From Kappaphycus alvarezii (taxonomy: Eukaryota; Rhodophyta; Florideophyceae; Gigartinales; Solieriaceae): DNA of 64,000 bases. The stretch's first letter is position 1. Every line of letters begins with the position of its first letter. A program made the translations under genes and the position numbers. The stretch spans positions 372,001-436,000 of the forward strand of contig NADL03000533.1 of assembly GCA_002205965.3 (NCBI GenBank), written 5' to 3'. The notes below the pieces were generated by a model that was given only the letters and a program-made list of their open reading frames with translations, had not been told where the DNA came from and made no database searches. Below are positions 12,135-22,856 of the stretch, piece after piece.

Positions 12135-12640
12135 GAGAATGATTGGGTAGTTCACTTCGTCGTCTGACACTTCAAGCGGGGAAATCTACACGGAGTTTGG
12201 AGAGAAGGAAAGGAGAAAACAGAAATGGGTCTGCGCCTCCGTGAACCTGTGACTATATAGACGGGTCAAGGCAAGCGAAGAGCCATGCGGCATTAGACAG
12301 TACAGCTTGCGCTGCGTGTCTATGCGGGAGGACCATTTTGGCTTTCGAGAAGCTCTCTATTGCCCTCGTGGCCGAATTTTCTTCCAATTCCGAAACGGAC
12401 GTATACGTCTCCAGGTGCCATCCTCCCAGAATATATATCGGGATTGGCACCGGCCCATCCCTTCTCTCAGCAGAAAGTAGCCCTTAGTACCATGTATGCT
12501 TTGCAGATCGGGCCGCGTTCAGGGAAGTTTGGGGGTTGAAGCTCGTGCTTCGGGAATACGACAGGGCAAGGAGGTTAACGAAGGTATCATCCAGGAAATC
12601 CCTCCCGCCATGAGATCCCACGATAATCTAATCCAAGGTT
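12135..12640 (-). mobile_element. LINE family B (subfamily 2), endonuclease end and UTR
   Basis: The minus-strand frame at 12253-12450 reads PIPIYILGGWHLETYTSVSE and then ATRAIESFSKAKMV, matching the 43 kb copy (ATRAMESFSRAKMV). The segment at about 12500-12640 corresponds to the endonuclease core, with a frame change between the two. The UTR ends in the AGACGACGAAGTGAACTACC block shared with 43290-43345. It is a 5'-truncated, disrupted copy. Confidence 0.75.
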
Positions 12641-14108
12641 TCAGCTATGTCGCCTTTGTACTATTCTCAGCTGAGATTTCGATCACTGGCATAATGTTGT
12701 TCGATTACTATGACATAACTTGGAACCCGTAATTTCTGGAATTGGATTTGAACCAGAGTTTCCGTGCCACTCTCCCTCTGAATATCTCTTCTTCCTCCAT
12801 AACATCCTGCGCAGAAGTGGAAGCCGGCTCAGTGTTCCTTTGACATCCCAGATTAGAAAGAGATTCTTTAGAATCAATGCAGCTCTAATAAGGATCGATT
12901 TAGGGAGTTTTCGCTACTCCCCCTATCCCAAACCTTAAATCGAAATATTACTTCTTCTTAGCAGCAACTGCAGGTTTTTCTGGCTTGGGTCTGGGTTTCT
13001 TCGGCTTGTTGTAATCAAATCCAGTCGGCCTAGGAGTAGCTGCCATTTCGACAATTTTCAAATTCCTGTAGACTTCTAATTCTCTGTTTTCGTCGCAACA
13101 AATGGCCCACCGCGGAGAAACGAGAACTCTTAATCCAGGTGAGCAAATAGGGGTCTGAGAGAATCTAATTGCACGGACTGGTTCTTTGAGTTGAGATGAG
13201 ACCAGGTTGCTGTCTGATGTCCTCGCACGGATGTTGAGGGAGTTCGAAACTTCGGCTTTATAAAGCCTCCAGGATATACTAGATCTTATCTATCGTCATA
13301 GAGATGGCCCCTAGTTCCGAGGTATGAGGCAAGATAGTTTTCATTCGTTACAGTGCTTAACTGTGCCTGGAGTTTGGGAGGGCAGCAAAGACTGAATATT
13401 TGAAACAAATAATCAGAATAGAGTGACAACGTGAAATGCGAAGTCCCCCTTAAGATGTAATTGGTACTGAGCAAGATTTGCCCACTGAAATGAACGGACC
13501 TAAGCAAAGGAGAAAGAAAGGGCAGTGCGTCTAATATTTTTGGACCGGAATATACTCAGCCCGCAGCTCAGTTTGAAATGGGGCTCTCATTTCCAATGGA
13601 GCAGCGAATATTTGCTGTAAAGCATGGAGTTTGGAGGCACCAGCATATGCTGATGAGACTATTTGACTTCGGTTAATTGATGTCTACGCTGATCGGCAGC
13701 AACCGTTGGATCAATTAGAATGTACACGTGCGTATTCTTTGTACCGCATTGGAGATGCACCAGTAGCCAAATGACTAGATAAGTTGCTCTTCTCTCGCAA
13801 AGGAAACAATTGATTGCAGAATGCCTTTGATGGATTAATTTCTAGCAGCGACTCACCCATTATCGTCGAGATCTCAAAGGAGAGGCAGAGAGCCAAACGT
13901 TGCTCCATCATTAAAATTCGTTCAAGCTCGAGGAAGACCCATGCGTCGTGAGGGGAATTGGCCAGCAAGGGATGAGAAGAATTGCAGGCCTCCAATTGAA
14001 TGTGTGATTTTCGCAGAGACCATCCCATGATTGTGACGTCACTAGTAAGGGGAAAAATGCAATTCCACCAACCACTGTGTAATCAGCAACAAAGGTTTCG
14101 GTACCGGT

Positions 14109-14139
14109 TTACTGACTGCTTAAATTACTGACTGCTTAA
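14109..14139. repeat. Tandem 15-16-bp duplication
   Basis: The word TTACTGACTGCTTAA occurs twice in direct succession just upstream (minus-strand sense) of the coding part of the unclassified element. Confidence 0.9.
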
Positions 14140-14256
14140 GTACAGTCTGCATAGTTCGATTAGTACTGTCCTGTCTTTGTAGCCGTTCTTCTTATATTGT
14201 ATAGTACAGTACCCGAGCCAATAAATAAAACTGATGTAAAAGTTTATATACACCGC

Positions 14257-14302
14257 TGTGCTATGTGGTGCTGTACAGTACTGTACAGCACCACATAGCA
14301 CA
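14257..14302. repeat. Perfect 46-bp palindrome of GTAC type
   Basis: The left arm TGTGCTATGTGGTGCTGTAC is followed by agt|act and then the exact reverse complement of that arm. There is no spacer. Flanking DNA contains further partial copies of the words (tagtacagtaccc on the left, gctgtaccgt on the right). It could extrude a cruciform or act as a dimeric binding or replication site, but no function is shown. Confidence 0.95.
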
Positions 14303-14329
14303 ATATACATGCTGTACCGTATCGGGCTG

Positions 14330-15680
14330 CATGAGAGCAAAAATGCACAGTATGGCAAATTTCTTGTACTGCATATGCATCGCAGGTCTAGAATCGTCAA
14401 TTTCAAATTATGGTATAAAGTGTGAAGACGCCACGCTGCACTGCACAGTTCTTATTAATCACTGGACTTCCTTACAACAGACAACCTCCGCAGTCACGTG
14501 AAACGGATGAGACTGATGGAGCGCATTGACGGTAAAGTACTCCGCATTCGGTATGAGCCCGTGATGCCAAGACAAAGGAAAGAGACGAAGAGGTGTTCCG
14601 GAATACCTAAATAATCTGAGCTGGCGACTGATTCAAAACTGCGTCATTGTAGCAATGAATAGCGTACACTGGAAAGGCCGTCACTGGAAACGGTAATTTT
14701 TCAATACTCTTTAATCTCTCTCTGGACCTCAATGTTAATTAATTCGAGTCACTATACATTCGCAGTCCTTGCCTTTCCTCTCCTCCAAATCCACACTCGC
14801 AGTTTGGGTTCCAGCCTGGATTCAGCCCATTTTTTCTGTGCTTGTGGCAGACAACGCAGCCTGTCACGGTTATAGCTAGACCCCAATCTCGCCAAATCCT
14901 TAGATAATCTGGAATGCCCAATACCGCTCACAAAATATCTATCCCCCAAACTGACTGATATCATCGCCACTTGTATCCTACCACTCACAGTCCAGACTAA
15001 TAAGAATTGCCACTCTTAATCATACTGCAGCGGCTATTGCTCGCCTCGAGCCCCTTACAGCTTTCCCCCTTTTCTTTTACAGAAAACAACCTCTAAGCTG
15101 CTCTCTGCCAAATCCTCCTCACTTGCGTTCCAAGTCTCTCCTCCCACTACAGAATATGAACCCATTACTAGTGTCCAAAGAACAAGAAAATATACTCATG
15201 TGATTACAAATGATTGTTCGAAATACCTAGATTTATTAATTAATTTTATACCTTGGTGGGCTGAATCCCTGAAGACTAACATCCCCTAACTATAAAAGAA
15301 GTAGTGTTATCCCTATTCACAACAGAAGCTGTGGCCTAATCGGCCTCAAGTATACAATGAAAACAGAAATTGTGATTCTAACTCGCTGCGCTCCTCAGGA
15401 GGGCAAAAACTTCCTTCAGGAAGGTCGACATTTCTGCGACCGTGCTACCACAGTTTGCTTAGCGCGCCCACTTGAACATGACCAAAGGAGTTAATTCAGT
15501 GATCACTCATGAAGGGAAATAACGCCATAGGTACGTATGCTAATTGCTCAAGTCGAACGACGCGAATAAGAAATGTACGCAGCTATAGTCAAGGACTCAA
15601 TTTTTTATTTTTGCTTAGTCAGCCTGCAAAAAATGTAAGCGTAGAAAAGTAAACATCACTATAGAGTAGTCTAAAGCATC
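14330..15680. other. Stretch without recognisable gene
   Basis: No convincing coding region. The segment 14740-15180 is CT-rich on the plus strand and has short open frames on both strands (60-78 residues), none with a motif I know. Part may be an old retroelement. Confidence 0.4.
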
Positions 15681-15682
15681 TT

Positions 15683-17177
15683 CTAATTATGACAGAAGTG
15701 GACATCGCGTAAGTGATTTTGAAAGCAGTTGCGTCCTGTCTCTGAATGGCATATCCAAACCTTCTTGTTCAGTTTCAGGCACTCAGAGCAGAGAAATGTG
15801 GACTTCTTGTCATATTTACAAATTTTGCATCTGCTTTGAAACGCCTCTTTCGTTGGGGCCCCGTTGGCTCCTTTGCCCCTTTTCACTGTAAGCACCAAGT
15901 AGATTCCAGTACCGCAGAGCAATGACGAAACAGAATGCTCCTGAACAGAAGATCAGATCTGCGGAGGCCAATAGAATCAAATGAATTGTCAATGAGTTGC
16001 TCTGCAAATTTTGCATATAATTGCCATCTTAGAAGGATGTCTTTGCGTCCTCGAACTTACCATGGAGGTATGATCCACACGCCTAAAGAGTTCCAGCCCT
16101 GACAAAATGACAAGATAAGAAACTGCCATGTCGCATTCTTGACGGCACCTGTAAAACTCAGTCCATATTCGAAAAGTGCATTTGCTGTAGTCACAGAAGG
16201 AAATGAAGAGTCTGCACAAACAATTCAATTGGAATGAAACCAAGGCTGTGCAAGGCGAAGGGAAATAGAAGTTCCATGGGGGAAATTAGACTCGTAACGC
16301 CGATTATTGTTCTCAGATGCTGACAAAAAAATCTCCAAGTTCAATACAATTCCACTGACACCACAGAAAGCAGTCTTGATTTCACATCCATATTCATGCT
16401 TACCGTCCATAGCGACATAGTGCGGAAGTCCTTCTGACGTTCAGTTTCGGTCCATTCCGTACCTGCGACACATGCTTTCATCCACGTAAATTCTCTCCGA
16501 TGGAGACACACTTGACCTCCTATGCCGTTTTATGGCTTCCACAAATCCACTGACCAAAGAACATCTTCTGTCAGTCCTTTCAGTTTCCGTGTAGCAGCTG
16601 AACGTAATACATGAGACCAGTGCTTCGAAACGGTTCCTCGAAATTGTTTTTCCAAACATTGCAAGGGGAATGTATTTGGATGTCGACTGTGTACTACAAA
16701 GCGACCTTCTGCTTGTGAGCTCGAATCTGCATAGCAATATGAGAATTCCAAATAAACTTCATAATTTCACCAGCTGTTGCATGCATGTGCCCACTATTAG
16801 CGAGTTTCCGGTTGGCTAGCTCGGTAATTGTGAAAATGTGTTCGAGGCGAAATATGCAAAGGAAAAATCGTACAGGTCTTCTCATACTCGATATGATCTT
16901 GAATGTACGTGTCACCTGCTGGAACAATTACCTTCGATGGCCGATGTGTCTTTGGTCTATCAAACGGTAATAGTACCTCCTGATTGGTCCAAAGTTGTCC
17001 ATGCACTTCTTTGCATACCCTTCTTACTCCCGCCATCCCATTGGCTTCTTCTCGAGGTTCTTCTCCTGAAGTTTGACGATTCGGTAGCTCGATTAGGGCA
17101 GCAGATGCCTCTATTTCATTGAATGATGCGGGGAAACTTTCAGATGCTTCTGCTGGCTTGATATTGACAAGTTTCAA
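15683..17177 (-). pseudogene. piggyBac-type transposase relic 1
   Basis: Read on the minus strand the family's landmarks appear in order. The N-terminal region is at 16797-17177 (PAGDTYIQDHIEYE). It is followed by ATAGEIMKFI and IPLAMFGKTISRNRFEALVS, then the first catalytic region IYVDESMCRRYGMDRN (ending at 16441). Next come DGKHEYGCEIKTAFCGVSG near 16350-16410 and CADSSFPSVTTA near 16190-16220. A C-terminal Cys/His cluster (CKICKYDKKSTFLCSEC and WICHSETGRNCFQNH) lies at 15683-15840. This is the cut-and-paste DDE transposase that targets TTAA. The frame shifts at least four times, so the gene is dead. I did not find convincing terminal repeats. Confidence 0.85.
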
Positions 17178-17399
17178 GCTAACACGCTTTGCCCGATCCT
17201 GAATAGACCAGTGTGCGGTGAACGTTGTCTGACGTCTTCAGGTAGATGTTTCGATTTCGATGCTGACCACAGTTCCGTTGACGCGCTTACTTTTCCAAAG
17301 GGAACCGAATAGTCGTCTACACACAGCCACTGACGTAAAAAGGGTTGCTCGAGTGTTGACAAGGTTTCCGGACTGTTGACGGGGGTCATTTGGATTTGT

Positions 17400-18345
17400 C
17401 ATTTTTGGTTAAATTTTGAGATGTTGACAAACTTGTTGTGTAATCGGTTGAACAGTTGCGGTGTAAACTCCGAAGATTTGCACGGTTGACTACTTAAGGG
17501 TGCTACTAGATGCAATGAAAAGCTAATGGTGTCATTCTGTAATTATTTCATATAAAAGTTTGCCGTTAGAACTATGGACTCATGTGAGTGCATTTGAACT
17601 CATATGAGTACATTTTCCCTCTTGATACTAGTTCATCACTTACTTCTCTACTTAAATCAATACGCAGACCTCACTACATATCTTCGAACGTGGTCAGGAT
17701 CTCGAAGTATATGCTAGTATCCAAGCAAGCACCATCTCGATTTACCTTGCCCTCCATCTCTCCATAAACTCTGTTCCTTGGAAGTAGAAATAATTCTGGG
17801 ACACTCAGATAAAATATCCACGCCTCACACACATTCCCAATTGGGTTTCTTCGAGTAGTCTTTCCCATGAGCTCTCGCCGACCCCCTTGGATACACACAG
17901 ACGCTTAATTCCTCCACCCTCTATTCTTACCACTGTACAGTTCATGCTACATATACCCCCTTCAGCTAAAGTCGGAGTACTCGCCTGCACATTTTTTCAT
18001 TTTTGTTTCTCAACGAATCTGGTCTATAGGCTCATAATTGGGATACTCAACGCCGCCTGCTTTCACTCTCCAAATTATTCGCTACTAATTTTTTAGTTAC
18101 AATCTGTTTCGTCTCAGCCCTCGACGCTAAATTCACGATATACACAAACTCCTTCAGTATCATGCGAACCGCTTCGTTCTGTAGCAGAATCGGTCTGTCG
18201 CTCGACATTTTCCAGGCAGCAATAGATCTTTTCCAGAACCACTCTACTTCCTTCCTTTAAGCCATACTATGATGACCACACTACGATGATATCCAAGGTA
18301 CTCTCACAGGCTTGCCGCTGGTTTTCCCTCTACTTCATGGTAGAG
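17400..18345. other. Stretch without recognisable gene
   Basis: Mixed sequence between the piggyBac relic and LINE-B ends. The plus strand is pyrimidine-rich from 17650 to 18260 with short frames and no recognisable domain. Confidence 0.45.
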
Positions 18346-18545
18346 GTGAAAAAGTTTGGGTGTTTTACGCTTGGAAGATATATTAGATTTAACCGGTAGA
18401 ATGAAGTACCATTAGCGAATGTCTCAATATTAGACGTATATGCACTCTACTGCACAAGGGGGAACGGCTTGGGTTTTTCTCTTGGAAGATATATCCGTTC
18501 TATCCTAAAGTTTTCCCGACAACCACAATCGACGCAAAAGAATTA
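18346..18545 (-). mobile_element. Two adjacent LINE-B 3' termini (minus orientation)
   Basis: The LINE-B terminal word (TTTGGGTGTTTTACGCTTGG then AAGATATAT) occurs at 18351-18385. A second version (GGCTTGGGTTTTTCTCTTGG then AAGATATATCC) begins near 18465 and continues into the UTR words CTATCCTAAAGTTTTCCCG and ACAACCACAATCGACGC. Both run in the same orientation, as if two severely truncated copies inserted close together. Confidence 0.65.
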
Positions 18546-18749
18546 CAAGGGCTTGCGAATGCGACGCGAAGGGAGTTGATTTCTTTTATCTGTGCAAATC
18601 TGCAGTCTAACTTGTTTTCGAACTCACTCTTCAGCTCCTTATTTGTACTAAGTCTCAAATACTTGTAATGTGCTTCTTTTATCCAAATATGGAGTGACGG
18701 TACATTTATCTCTAGCTCTAATGATACCCAGAGCGGTGGAACACTAAAT

Positions 18750-18797
18750 ACATCGGACACATATTCCAAAAGTAAAACACCCAAACCTTTCCCCTAA
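18750..18797 (+). mobile_element. LINE-B 3' terminus in plus orientation
   Basis: CATATTCCAAAAGTAAAACA followed by CCCAAACCTTTCCCC is the plus-strand version of the LINE-B 3' end. Together with the copy at 18457-18545 it makes an inverted pair enclosing about 200 bp. A similar inverted pair lies at 44945-45458. Confidence 0.6.
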
Positions 18798-19079
18798 ATT
18801 GGGCCAGCACCATATCTGGGGCTACAGGCACACCAAACCTTCTCATGAAGTACACTTGTCGATCTTGTGTATACTAATTCTTCACGCAAATGATACTAAT
18901 AATACCTTACCAACTTTTTTATGCCGCCGTTTTATAGCACACCCATTTCCACCGTATTGCTTCCTCCGCCGCCTCCATAATGCACAGGCTAGTGGGAATT
19001 TTACCCTGTGTTTCACTTGCAGTGAAATAACCCCAAAGTCCCCCTTTACCAACAAAAAACTCTTTTATAATTTCTGCAA

Positions 19080-21900
19080 CACTATTTATGATTCAATGCT
19101 CTCTAAACGAACGCGATCATTCTTGACATTGTTAACTATCATTTGAGGCTTCAAATCAATGTTCTTTATCCGAACTTTGAGAGCACTGTCCTTCTTCAAA
19201 TGAATACAGCCATAATTGTCCTTAGGGATACATGTGAGTATTGCCTTAATTTTAAACAGCGTCATGAACTTCTTATACCGCAATGCCACCGGAATCACAA
19301 ATGAAAGGGCTATACATTCTGCTTCTGGTGAGCTCTGCGAGACGATATTCTGTTTCTGACTCTTGCAACTAATTACACCCTCTGTCAGCTTAACCATGTA
19401 CTCGGTGACTGACTCGCGCTCAGGACGCTCCTGAAATCAGTCTGAATGACAGTAGCAGTGGATAACGAGGATTTCCCCAGACTTGTACAAAATGCACATT
19501 TTCACAGTTTTACGCCAGTAACGGAGAAGATTTTTTCCCACCTTCAGATAAAAGTATAGCGGTTTCCGTAGGTAGCAATGGAGGTAGTTTGTAGCGTAGT
19601 AGATGTAGTGCCGTGTTTTATTCGCGAAATATATCAAGAAACTGACGAGTAGGAATCATCTTTGTAGCTTTTCTACTCTGGTATGCAGTATAAATAGTCG
19701 CAGGCTGTTAGAAAGTTTTCGCAAGCCTCGGGAAATCGAGCTGTCCCCGTCGATCAATAAATATTGAGTTCCTTTTTTATTATTCTCAGTCCTATTCAGG
19801 TAATACATCATTCATTTGCTTTGAATCACCATTTAGGATCTACGGATATGATTTAATTTTTGATATAATTTGATATCTTGCCAAGGCTCATTTTTGAAGA
19901 GTTGGGAAACAAAGCCTTGTGGCGTTGGAACTGAAATACGATTTCAATTCCCCATATTGAAGTATTTTAGTAGCTTCTCAACAGCCCCAGCCTTGTGTAA
20001 GAAGATGCCATGATACAAATCTTCAATGAACAGTTCCACAAATTTTGACTTCTTGCCAGCAACGCGAACCTTGAAACGTGTATACAGCTGATCAGACACT
20101 AGAGCCATCTGGTGCACACCATTTACCTTGAGCAATCAGTCGTTCACAAACACAAAAATGATTACCAGCACTTCACCAGCATGTTTTTCATTGAAAGATA
20201 GATCTGCATGGGTGCTATTAAGTTCAACTGATTCAAGGAAGGCATAGAGCAATTTTTTGCACAATCAGGACAGTTGGAGCTGGACGTACAGTACCTTCAG
20301 TAGAAGGTAAACGTGGTACTCGTGGCGTAGAATAGCAGATACTTCCGTCTTCTCAACTTAGAAGCTCCTGGCCCAACGATGCATTAAGGTAGGCATTCTT
20401 TATATCAAGACTCATTCGTGTCCACCCTTTTGATGCCATTAAGGCTAGAACCACCCGCAAAGTGCTGTACTTTGACACAGGAGAGAAGAAATACGAAAAA
20501 GACCACCCTCCACCTGCATAAAGCCCTTCCCGATCAGTCCAGATTTGAATCTAGAAATTAAATGCATCGACTCTACTTATAGGTAATACGTCCGACGCAT
20601 TAGAATTTATTGGGTCACCTCCAGGAGCTGTTTTAGGCTATATAAATTATGTTCAGTCAGAGAAGTGAGGTGATCCCGAATTGTGGCATGCCATTCGGCT
20701 TTATTATCCGAAAGCATGTCCTCTTTGAAGGGTACCGTTATAGACATGGTTTCATTCCCATTCATCCACTGCTGTCTATTGATGTATCATACTAACAGCG
20801 CTTCGGTGGCTCACCAGCAGTGTGGTGGGACGATTGCCTCAGACCAGGATCGTATGAAACTGATTCTAGAGGTTCTTACAACTGCTTCTCAACAGCAGGC
20901 AAGGGTGCGATGGGATCTTCGTCAAATATACCTGCAGGTATGGGCTCCAATTCATGGTCCTCCCTTTTATGGTTTCGAACTCTGGCTCAGCCTGGTCTTG
21001 ATCGTTGCTCTGGTCCGTGTCCAAGTGTTCTGACTCCAATTGAGCATCTCGAAACAGGCATAATTCTCACACGTGGCATATGCAGCTCCAGGATTACCAG
21101 ATACTTCATCAAGTGAAACACATTTCGAAATTGAAATTTTAGGAGAATCCGTGACAAATATCCGAGCAGTATCTTTAAGTTTCACTCCAATAAATACCTT
21201 TTTTTGGCTCGCGTGTAGAATTTCGACTTCCGCGTTTGTTTTTGGATTGCAGAAATGCCTTACGCTTGAAAAAATGTACATGAAAAATGGCCAGTTTCAT
21301 TCCGTGTATGACTTTAAACGAATTAGCTCTGGACCTGTTTGGGTTTACAGCCGATTCTGGACGTGATTGGCTTATTTGACGGTCTCCGCTCACAAGGGCT
21401 GAGAGTACATGGTGCAGAGGTCATTGCAGATCTCTTTATATCCATCAGGATATGGTTCAGTCTCCAAGCGAGACTATTAGAGTCTTGTGAGTAAGCTGTC
21501 TTTATATCATGAAGTATAACGCTTCTCTCAAGCCGTGACCGCAATTATTTTCCAAGATAATCCTCATCAACGTCCATTATGAACCTTTTGAGGGTTTGCG
21601 CTGAATGAGGCAGAGTTTTTTGCACGGTATGGCTGAACATGTTCTCCTGTTTTGATATCATTTCAACAATTACCTCTCCTGCTATTGACTTCCGTAATAT
21701 AAATAACCACCTCCATTGTTGAACACTTCACTGGTTTCTTTTCAGGGATTTTATCAGCTGCAAATTATTCTTTTCCTTCCTTGTTTGACAAGTATCACCA
21801 AGAAGACCATACTGAAAGGCAATTTCGATCTCCGTCCTACGCTTTCTCTCCAATTGCTTAACACCACCTTCATATTTCCTAGCCATTATCCTGCCTAATA
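19080..21900 (-). mobile_element. Ty1/Copia retrotransposon fossil (pol region)
   Basis: Minus-strand parts in Copia order: the end of integrase at about 21060-21560 (SPKISISKCVSLDEVSGNPG), the start of reverse transcriptase at about 20330-20460 (MSLDIKNAYLNASLG), its middle and end at about 19944-20200, the stretch after it at 19437-19637 (ANKTRHYIYYATNYLHCYL), and RNase H at 19086-19397 (QKQNIVSQSSPEAECIALS). Integrase before reverse transcriptase is the diagnostic Ty1/Copia order. It is broken, with many breaks, and old. LTRs were not identified. A TATA-bearing insert of unknown type may sit at about 19660-19830. Confidence 0.85.
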
Positions 21901-22253
21901 CTTTTCCATTTTGCCTTTTCCTTTGATCAACGCATGTTATTTCATTAGATACATATAATATCTCGCAACTTTAAAGCCCGAAGCTGGATTCTCGGTAAGT
22001 CTCCAGATTAATTGGTCAGCCCATCATGTGACTAGGGGGGTGCTAATGCTTCGGGGCTCGGCGTTTATAAAAAGGTGATGGGAATGACGATATCTAAATT
22101 TTCAGGGATTTTTTCAGAATCAGATTTTACAAACATTGCAACAACAGGGGCTGGATGTTGGGTATTTCGATACTTGAAAGATGTGGTCAGTTTTTGCCCT
22201 GAATATACTACAGGGTTACCAGTAGTACCACACAATTTTCCCTAAAACGCCCC

Positions 22254-22500
22254 TTCAAGGTTGTCCATTAGGCATGATGCGTTAGAAATTACGGCCGTGG
22301 CTGCGTGCCTTTGCGAAAGCACTGGTAGGACCTTTCCATTGGTTTCACCGGCCACTTTCCGCAGGTATCGCACGAGAAGGACGACTTGACGTTCGTGTCG
22401 TCGGGATCTGTGCCCCCATGCCTACAGTGCAGGAAATGATCCCCAAAACAGTCGACGGTTTCGGGACAGTTTCGTCTCAAGCATGGCACGTCTGAAAGGT
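22254..22500 (-). mobile_element. RLE-LINE fragment, zinc-binding region
   Basis: The minus-strand frame from 22489 reads MPCLRRNCPETVDCFGDHFL, then HCRHGGTD. This is the CCHC cluster that precedes the restriction-like endonuclease in these LINEs, equivalent to WPEALDGHGDHLMPCLHG in the 60-61 kb copy. Only this small piece survives. It diverges from the other copies, so it is either an older family-B member or a related family. Confidence 0.65.
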
Positions 22501-22524
22501 TTTAGGCATAAATCTCCAGAGGAT

Positions 22525-22856
22525 GATATTCTCAGAACCGATTATCCAAAGACGGAGGTGTTCTGAGCAAAAATAGTGATATTGAAGTATAGTTGAGGTA
22601 ACGAGAAGTGATGAACAAGGAAAGGGATCCGAAAGACTACAAGGACTATAGACGGGGCAGGGTACATTATCTGTGCTCAGTGAATAGTGTTGAAGAAGTT
22701 TTTGTTAGTGGAAGTTGACTTTCAGCCTCTGTAGTACTTTAGGTCTGTACTTGAAGTTGTCTCCCTGCTCGATTGACTTCTTCTAAAGGAAGTAGTTTAA
22801 TCTGCTTATGTATACTTTTTCGCCAAAGCTAAAGTCTCAAACAAACACACCAAATA
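22525..22856 (+). repeat. Dispersed ~450-bp repeat, left part (split copy)
   Basis: Matches the copies at 3215 and 41245 (GGATGATATTCTCAGAACCG, GGAAGTTGACTTTCAGCCTC, CTAAAGTCTCAAA). It stops at a TA dinucleotide at 22855-22856, where the pogo element begins. Its right part resumes at 25029 with TACCATAAAATGC. Confidence 0.7.

Larger units (their letters stand above)
12948..14330 (-). mobile_element. Unclassified coding element, copy 1
   Basis: On the minus strand, protein-like stretches run from about 14090 down to 12948. The first is 13711-14028, starting MGWSLRKSHIQLEACNSS and containing AWVFLELERILMMEQRLAL. A middle stretch spans about 13530-13690. The last (12948-13289) ends in a basic Lys/Pro tail, NKPKKPRPKPEKPAVAAKKK. 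A second, colinear copy lies at 45950-47260. Beyond the N-terminal side sits DNA rich in GTAC words, including a perfect 46-bp palindrome at 14257-14302. I do not recognise the protein. It is broken, with about three breaks, and I treat it as a fossil of unknown (possibly viral or capsid/nucleoprotein-like) origin. Confidence 0.5.

Noticed and set aside
12735-12760. B-box-like word GGTTCAAATCC on the minus strand, suggesting a tRNA
   Set aside because: The flanking bases do not form a T-stem, and no A-box or acceptor stem is found at the right distance.
15240-17500. TTAA sites at about 15238 and 17486 as piggyBac target duplications
   Set aside because: The sequences inside them are not inverted repeats of each other.
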